Positions 57,480-64,000 of a stretch of DNA of 64,000 bases are shown here, in pieces. The stretch's first letter is position 1. The number at the start of each line of letters is the position of its first letter. Under the pieces are notes generated by a model. It had not been told where the DNA came from, made no database searches, and was given only the letters and a program-made list of their open reading frames with translations. The stretch lies in the NCBI GenBank assembly GCA_023548195.1, contig JAJHZJ010000575.1:685454-749453 (forward strand), in the 5' to 3' direction. This DNA is from Bettongia penicillata ogilbyi. Taxonomy: Eukaryota; Chordata; Mammalia; Diprotodontia; Potoroidae. The position numbers and the translations under genes were made by a program.

Positions 57480-57885
57480 ATGTTACATAAAATATTCCAG
57501 ACTCATGGACCCTAGCCTCTGTGAAGAAGTAGGGGCAGTTGTTTTCTCTTCTCATCTTTGGGGATTTTGTTTTTTATACCTTGACAATATTCAGTTTTCA
57601 TTATTTCATGATTTCTATTATTACATTTCAATCACTGCAATAATTATATAAATTGTTTTCTTCAGTCTGCTTAGATTGATCTTCCATGCTTCTTTCTATT
57701 TGTTGTTTTCATCATTTCTTATAGCACAGTGATAATCCATTCCATTCATGTAGTACAATTTGTTTAAACATTACTTGATTGATAAGCATCCAGTTTGTTT
57801 GCATTTATTTTCTTCCAACCACAAAAGTGCTGCTATTGAGATTTTGGCATAGAGTCATTCTTTCAGCAGAGGAACTGATCATTCT
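57480..57885 (-). mobile_element. Old L1 3' region
   Basis: catcatttcttatagcacag, attccattcatgtagtacaa and ccacaaaagtgctgctattg follow the complement of the L1 ORF2 end, as at 37580-37750. Confidence 0.7.
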
Positions 57886-58084
57886 AGCATAACTGAAAAT
57901 GATAGCCTCATATTTTTTACTAATAATCCTTACTGTGTTAACTTCAGTTGCTTCTATTTGACAATTCCTTCTAAATTCCAGCCCTGTATGGCAAAACTCT
58001 GATTGCTTACTCTAATTATAACTGGGTGAAATTTTAGAAAGAGATAAAGGAAAGCCTGAGAAAAGGAAATCTCCAATAAGCTTA

Positions 58085-58265
58085 TAGGATCACAAACATA
58101 AAGCTGGGAGAGACATGAGAGGCTTTCTAGTTTAACCCCTTCTTTTATAAACAAGAAAACTGAGATCCTCAGAGATGAAATAATTTGCCCAGAGAGATGT
58201 AGATAGTAGCATCAGAAGCATCAATTGAACTTAAGGACCATTAGTCAAGTCAGTGCTTTCTCCAT
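58085..58265 (-). mobile_element. MIR-type SINE
   Basis: gctgggagagacatgagagg, then taaacaagaaaactgagatc and aataatttgcccagagagat. Confidence 0.7.
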
Positions 58266-58419
58266 TGTTTATTTTCAAGTTGAAGAAAAAACTCTTAAAA
58301 AGGAAGAATTTGAAGAAAGAGGTTTTCACTGCATCACTGTACAGAAGTCGGAGAGAATAAGAAATGAGCAAAGGTAATTGGTTTGGAAAATTAGGAAGTT
58401 GTTTTTGTGACCTATTAAG

Positions 58420-58600
58420 AGCAAACATTTCAAATAGCGTTTTAAGGATTATAAAACTCTTTACACATATTATCAGATTAGAGTTTTCGCAATCATTCTG
58501 TGAGCTATGTGTTTATCATTCCCATTTTATTCATAAGAGAAGAGAAGATGAGGAACTTTCTCAGACTCACACAGAGAATAATAGGTTGCCCTCAACTTCC
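58420..58600 (-). mobile_element. MIR-type SINE
   Basis: ataaaactctttacacatat, gtttatcattcccattttat and ctcagactcacacagagaat in the order of a minus-strand MIR. Confidence 0.65.
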
Positions 58601-58874
58601 AGCCTCATCCCCTTCATTTCCTGTTTTGGCCAAATTAAATGAAACATTGCTTTTGCCAAAGAGACTTTCCCTCCTTCAGTTTGGAATGGTCTCTTGCCTC
58701 ACTTACACATATAAGTTTGATTGCTGTTTGAGATTCCTCACAAGTCCAACTCTTACGCATTTCTTAAAATCCAGTCCTCTACTTGAAAATACCTGTTCTT
58801 ATGGTTGAATTTCACTTAAAATCCATACTATCAAGAAAAGCTTTACTTGTCTCAGGGCATCAAGAAGTGTAAAT

Positions 58875-58960
58875 TTGTTTGTCAAGCAACAAGTATTTAT
58901 TAGGTTCCTACTATGTGCCAGAGACTATACTAAGAACTGGGAAAGAAAGGCAAGAGAGGG
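58875..58960 (-). mobile_element. L2 3' terminus
   Basis: acaagtatttattaggttcc then tactatgtgccagagactat. The preceding 58601-58874 may be L2 on the plus strand but is too diverged to assign. Confidence 0.7.
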
Positions 58961-59009
58961 TTGTAGCAGTTAAAATATTGGGTTTGAAGTCTTGCCCTGA
59001 GCCCTAGTG

Positions 59010-59195
59010 GGTCAAAACTGACCTTAGAACCAAGAGCACTTGGGTTCAAGTCACATGTCTAATATATAACTGATGGCATGACTCCAAGAAAATCATTGAA
59101 TTTTTCACTATTTTAACAACTCTCAAAAATATCTGTTGTAGAAAAGTTTTGACCTGCATTGATAGAGGGAATTTCCTCATCTATTAATCCCCCAT
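59010..59195 (+). mobile_element. tRNA-derived SINE
   Basis: The gcacttgggttcaagtcaca head with a B-box-like motif, and an acctgcattgatagagggaa followed by tttcctca end. Confidence 0.75.
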
Positions 59196-59219
59196 AGCTC
59201 TTAAATCTTCATTTTCTAT

Positions 59220-59610
59220 TCCTGTTCCATCATGAGCACCAAATTATAGCCAGACTGGAATATATACTGTTTTCCCTCCTAATCCTACCTCCCCTTCCTT
59301 ACCCTTACATTCTTTACATTCCCTTATGTCCCCTGTGCTGGGCATGGATTCCTTTTGTTGTTTTTTGATGTTTCTCTTTTCTCAAGGCCTAACTCTTTAT
59401 TATATCATCCATGAAGACTTCTTTGGTATACCTTAGAATTGTAAGTGATCTTATAAGTCTTAAATTTCTTATAGCACATGACAAGGGTTTTTTCATTTGG
59501 ACTATTCACTTTCTCTTTTATAACTTAGAACTGGGTTAGTTAAGTGTATATTATTCCTTTTAGGTCCATCAATAAGCACTTATTAAGCATCTGCTATATG
59601 CAAGGTATGA
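59220..59610 (+). mobile_element. L2 LINE 3' region
   Basis: agccagactggaatatatac, atccatgaagacttctttgg and ttatagcacatgacaagg in L2 order, with a separate L2 tail fragment (aataagcacttattaagcat) at its right end. Confidence 0.6.
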
Positions 59611-60734
59611 AGAATAGGATGGTAGTTGGAAGGTGGGTCAGAATTAGCATAAAAAGAAGGTCATTTTAGGTTGGTAAGGGCCTGACCATGTCTGCATCCA
59701 AAAGAAAAGGAGTCATTGAAGTGGGAATGTTTCAAAATACAAAAGAAGTGGTAAGAGATGGATGGAGCTAAAGGAAATTGGAGGGAATGGAATTGAGAAC
59801 ACAGTTGGAGGAGTTAACCATGAAAAGGAGAAAGGAGGAAGGAGTCAGTCATGGAAAGGGAAAGGGCTTTGTCTGAAGCCTGGGAAAAGGATTGAGGAGG
59901 ATTCAGAGATGCTCAGATGTAGTAGAGGAGAACCAAGGGAATTATTTTTAGTTACTTATATTCTTCTTAGTAAAACTGGAGGCATAGTGATATAATATTG
60001 GAGATTCTGGGATGTGGTTAAATGTTAGATGAAAGATGAAAATACCTGGGATGATCAATGTGGAAATTTAATAAGGGAATGAGTCAATAAGGAAGGGCTA
60101 AAAAGTCTGCTGAGTAGCAGTAAGGAACCAATGGAGGATAGAGGATGGGTAGATACATTGTGTGTGTGTGTGTGTGTGTAAATTTCAAATGATGAGATGT
60201 AGAGGAAAGCTTGTGGTACAAGAATTAGAAAAAAACTGAGGAGAAAAGAACTCTCAGCAGTTAGCAGGTGCTTAATAAATGTCTGCTGACTTGACCTGAC
60301 TTTCACATTTTTTATAGAATGCATTGGTCAAAACTAAATTTAAAAAAAACCCCAAGAATGGAGCCTGAGAGAAGAGAAACGTTACTGTTATTCTGCCTTA
60401 CAGGATGGGGCAGATGGAGGAGCAGGGACTTTGAAGCCTCAAGCAGACAGGATCTTTCCAACAGATTCTTGTCACTTCAAGTAGCAGATATCACCATCAT
60501 TATCAAAGAGTGGAAACTGGGCTTAGGCATATGGCTCTGTATTAGGTATGCCATGAAGCTAATTAATCTGATGCGACCTTTGCCCTGCAGAAGCTTAAAC
60601 AGATGATGTGACATGATAAAATATCCCTTGGGAAGAAAAACCAGAGACCCTTGGAATGCAGCTCTCTATTTTTGGATTAATGTTCTTTTTATCTGTTAAG
60701 AGTTGGCAGAGCTTATGCTATAACAATTCAAATC
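59611..60734. other. Mostly unassigned
   Basis: A (GT)n tract at 60157-60180 and an L2/MIR end (gcaggtgcttaataaatgtc) at 60264-60283 are the only named pieces. A 95-codon frame at 60319-60606 has no family resemblance that I can see. Confidence 0.4.
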
Positions 60735-60880
60735 AAATCAACAGGCACTTGTCTAGCACATGCTGTGAGCAGTTACTGGTCTAAGCACTGGAGGTCCAAA
60801 TACAAGTCAAAAGAAAGATAGACCCTGCCTTCTGGGGGCCTAGTGTCTAATGAGGTAAGATAACACCTGAAAGAAGCTGA
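60735..60880 (-). mobile_element. L2 3' fragment
   Basis: aacaggcacttgtctagcac, ctaagcactggaggtccaaa, gccttctgggggcctagtgt. A similar short fragment (tttagtaagcacttaatagg) lies at about 61115-61180. The sequence between, 60881-61110, is unassigned. Confidence 0.6.
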
Positions 60881-61194
60881 AAAACATGGAGGACACCCCC
60901 ATTAAGGGTGGGCCAAAGTCTAGAGAGTCAAGAGAATCAAACGAGAAGCATAGTTAACCTGGATACCTCCTCAAAACAGCAAATAATGGAAGAACTGGAC
61001 AATAGGAAAAAGGGGTTACAGGGAGAAGGGAGCTGATGCATGATGGCCAAGAGAAGAGGATGACCACGGAAAAACAGGCTCATTGATAGAGAGAATGATA
61101 GTAATTCAATTCAGTTCTATTTAGTAAGCACTTAATAGGTGCTCTTTCCATTCAAGATCATGTGCTAAGCACTAAGATTTAAGACATAAAACAA

Positions 61195-61430
61195 AAATTA
61201 GCTCATGCATACATATATGTATCCATATATAATCCACACAAACACCACATATATTTATGGATGTATAACATGCATACATATGCATGTGCTTATATGTAAA
61301 ATATACTATGTGTATGCATATGTATTATGCACATGTGTCTATATGTGTATAGACATACATATAAAATGTGTACATATATACATACAGGATCCATATACAG
61401 ACATACATATACACATACACACACATATAT
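61195..61430. repeat. TA/CA/TG complex microsatellite
   Basis: Long alternating tract of atac, tatg and cata units that feeds several Tyr/Ile/His-rich spurious frames. Confidence 0.93.
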
Positions 61431-61683
61431 ATTCTCTAGATGACTCAGTGGATAGAGCACTCTGACTTGGATTCAAGAAGTCCTGAATTTAAATTTGACT
61501 TCAGACACTTATTAGCTGTGTAACCCTGGGCAAATAACTTACCCTCTGTTTGCCTTAATCCACTGGAGAAGGAAATGACCAACTACTCCAGTATCTTTGC
61601 CAAGAGTTTTCCATGGACAGTATTAGTGAGCTCTGATCCACATGGACATGAAGGGTTGGGCATGGCAGAAGAACTGAACATAC
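61431..61683 (+). mobile_element. Mar1-type SINE, full length
   Basis: Head tctctagatgactcagtgga, tagctgtgtaaccctgggca core, cactggagaaggaaatgacc, then ccacatggacatgaagggtt and a decayed tail (gcagaagaactgaac). Flanked on both sides by the TA/CA tract (61684-61745), so it may have inserted into the microsatellite. Confidence 0.85.
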
Positions 61684-61745
61684 ATATATACACACAGACA
61701 TGTATATGTAAATATGCATGTGTATATATGAGTATGTGTGTGTAT
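61684..61745. repeat. TA/TG simple repeat, right of SINE
   Basis: Continues the same kind of tract seen at 61195-61430. Confidence 0.88.
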
Positions 61746-63074
61746 TTACAAGACTTTTAGAAACTGTAGTGCCCTGAATTTTTAAAGCTAAAATCTGCCT
61801 CCTCACCAAAACTTTTACTTGGTCAGACTTAGCCTAAGCTGATTCAGTGATTCATTTTTGGGATTGGAATGAAATTCTACACTCCCAGATCATAAAATGC
61901 AATTAAGGGCAACTTTATGAAGAATGAGCTTAAAAACAATATGAATTCAGATATAATACTACTACCCTGTGATCTATATGCGCCATGACACTAAGCTACA
62001 CTGCATCAGAAGGGAATATAAGCAGGGCAATGGGAATTCTGATAAAAGCATGGAAGTACCTAATCTCCATAGGCTGCATCTTTTTCACTTCAGGGGGGTA
62101 AGAAATCAAATGAATAATTCATTCAATCCATAGTTCATAAGACTTGTGTTCCTAAAAGAAAAACAAAAAAAAACTAGACTATATAAAATAGGGGATACTT
62201 CCTTTCTATTGGCCGAGTTCCACTGAGTTCATTCACAAAGGAAGAATCCCTTCCTGTGATCAGCCTGACCTTAAGCATTACCTCCCATGTTCTCATAAGT
62301 ATACTTATCAGAGCCTCTGCTAGGAGACTGATTGAGAATAGCAAAGGTAGACCTCCCACTGCTTCTCAGTTTCCTTACCATCATTGAATGATACCAATGC
62401 CGAAGATGCTCACTTTCAACAATGAGCCTTGTTCACCTAGTTTTACAGGTCAAAAAGTGTTGCAGGTCATATGGAAAGATATCAAAACAGCTTTTTCTCA
62501 GAAAAAAAGTAAATGTGGTAGACAGGGCAGAAATACTTTGTCAGGAAGTATCATACTGAATCATACTTCAGCATTTGAAAGCATTGTTCTAAGTAATCCA
62601 TCTGTAACTTTATAATCTAGCTATTCTCTGGGGAAAAACAGAAACAGAAAGGAAATACAAATAAATGAGAGACTAGGAAGGAATATGAGGAAGATTCCAG
62701 CTGAGTCAGTGTCTGGTTTAGGGAGTCAAATAGTAAGCACAAAGATTTTTACCCAACCAAAAACCATTGGAGCTCAGCCCTCTAATATTGCCATAAATTG
62801 GGAAGAAATTAATTCAGTGACAGGGAAGGGAATCAATTTCTTTTACCTCTCATAATCTTTTGGTAATGATATCATACTGGGCAATAAAAAGGCTAATTGT
62901 ATAATTATCTAATTGTGCATATTTAGTACATTTGTTATTCTTCAATGTAATGACAGCGTAAAAGAAAAAACACCCAACAACAGCAACAGTCTTTGTCTTC
63001 TCCTCTTTTAGTCTGAAGAGAGAAGGAAAATCTTAGTGGAGGAAAAAATTTCCATCAAAAACAACCTCTGACTC
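61746..63074. other. No recognised feature
   Basis: About 1.3 kb of unique-looking sequence. Frames of 61-75 codons show no motif. Confidence 0.4.
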
Positions 63075-63132
63075 TCTTTCTGTGTGTGTGTATGTATTTG
63101 TATATAATATGCATGTGCGTATGTGTGTAAAC
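63075..63132. repeat. TG-rich simple repeat
   Basis: Imperfect (TG)n with tatg interruptions. Confidence 0.85.
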
Positions 63133-63204
63133 TGAAACCTGGTTGTGTCTGAAACAGACTATAAATTCATCTAGAATTTAAAATTCTGCAATTAATTCAT
63201 TTCT

Positions 63205-63440
63205 TATATTACAATAATGCAGGTTACATTTGTATAATGTGTTAATGGTTTACAAAGCATGTAACATATGCTATTTCATTGGCTCACTGTGATCATGCTA
63301 CAAGGTGAGAGGGATCTCATTTTTCCAACAAGGATATCAAATCTCAGAGATTTGAAGTAACTCACTAAAGGTCACGTAGCTCTGACAGCTTCAGAGTCTG
63401 AACTTAAATTAACTCAAGCCTCCTTTCTCCAGGATGCATT
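63205..63440 (-). mobile_element. MIR-family SINE
   Basis: gtttacaaagcatgtaacat, catgctacaaggtgagaggg, atcaaatctcagagatttga and taactcactaaaggtcacgt give the complement of a MIR-type repeat. Confidence 0.75.
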
Positions 63441-63589
63441 TTTATGTAGAACAATAATTTAGTTCAGCCAGATCCAGAATATCTGGCTCATGATGACTAT
63501 TCTATTGAGTAAAAGCATGCATTTCCCACTGTCATTTCTCTAAGAGATTCCCTTCTCCCATTTTTTTTCCATTAGGAGGGAGATCTTTC

Positions 63590-64000
63590 TTAAAAAATTG
63601 TCTAAACCAGAATGTCTGAAAAAGTTGTGGTATATAAATGTAATGGAATACTATTGTGTTATAAGAAATGATGAGCAGGAGTACTTCAGAAAAGTCTGGC
63701 AAGACTTATATGAACTGATGGTGACTGAAGTGAGTGGAACCAGGAGAACATTGTACACAGTAAGAACCACATTGTTCAATGACTAGCTTTGATAGACTTA
63801 TGTCTTCTTAGCAATGTAAGGATTTAAGACAACTCCAATAGACTCATGATGAAAAATGCTGTCCACATGCAGAAGAAGAGTTATGGAGTCTGAATGCAGA
63901 TCAAAGCATATCATTTATTCTTTCTCTTTGTTTCTTCTTTCTTGTGGTTTCTCACGTTGTCTCTAATTCTTCTTTCCATCATAACTAATGTGAAAATGAG
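63590..64000 (+). mobile_element. L1 3' end, 5'-truncated, cut by window edge
   Basis: ORF2 C-terminus (63598-63786) and the first part of the 3' UTR (catgatgaaaaatgctgtcc, atggagtctgaatgcagatc, then cataactaatgtgaaaatga) up to the window end. The G-rich tract and A-tail should lie just outside. Confidence 0.88.
63598..63786 (+). pseudogene. L1 ORF2 C-terminal fragment
   Basis: The last about 62 codons of L1 ORF2 (endonuclease/reverse transcriptase protein), in frame to a TAG at 63784-63786. WYINVMEYYCVIRNDEQEYF parallels the MEYY-x-x-I-x-x-(D/N)E signature at the ORF2 C-terminus in mammals. The endonuclease and reverse-transcriptase domains are absent because the copy is 5'-truncated. The Met at 63598 is internal to the ancestral protein, not a real start. 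Confidence 0.82.

Overview
The window reads as non-coding nuclear DNA of a marsupial, either a gene desert or a large intron. I found no convincing host exon, tRNA, rRNA or other functional host gene. The organism call rests on repeats recognised from memory, without a search: L1/HAL1 (half-L1) elements with a marsupial-type ORF1, Mar1-type tRNA-derived SINEs with a BovB/RTE-like tail, marsupial L1 3' ends, and many old L2 and MIR fragments common to mammals. The reading frames present are retroelement relics, antisense shadows or microsatellite translations.

Layout. 1-2488: 5' part of an L1/HAL1 element on the minus strand, cut by the window edge. 2489-11432: mostly old sequence with MIR, L2, an L1 3' end and microsatellites. 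11433-18773: two full-length HAL1 elements facing tail to tail (plus strand 11448-14347, minus strand 15980-18757), each with perfect 15-16 bp target-site duplications. 19752-19892: compound CA/TA/GA microsatellite. 20676-21230: a probable solo LTR with a 5 bp duplication, splitting a MIR-like repeat. 21300-28700: L2, MIR and SINE fragments. 28721-31212: an older HAL1 on the plus strand. 31300-33460: SINEs and L2.

33458-46985 is a complex segmental duplication. With X, Y and Z as consecutive blocks, the order is X-Y-Z-Y'-X'-Y''-Z', all in direct orientation, so X and Z are duplicated and Y is triplicated. Block edges fall in an L2, a Mar1 SINE and the tail of an L1. Y' and Y'' differ from each other only by single-base homopolymer indels, but both differ from Y by about 17 substitutions, so both a real rearrangement and an assembly or haplotype artefact must be considered.

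46986-52560: mostly unassigned, with microsatellites, one full Mar1 SINE and a possible conserved non-coding stretch near 48960-49400. 52681-57461: an old composite L1/HAL1 element on the minus strand, into which a truncated, degenerate LINE (54069-55475, plus strand) has inserted. 57480-64000: L1, L2, MIR and Mar1 remnants, ending in the 3' end of another L1.

The genes do not form a host pathway. The functional links visible are between retroelements: HAL1 lacks ORF2 and would depend on L1 reverse transcriptase; Mar1 carries a BovB/RTE-like tail; a second SINE type shares its 3' end with the LINE at 54069-55475.
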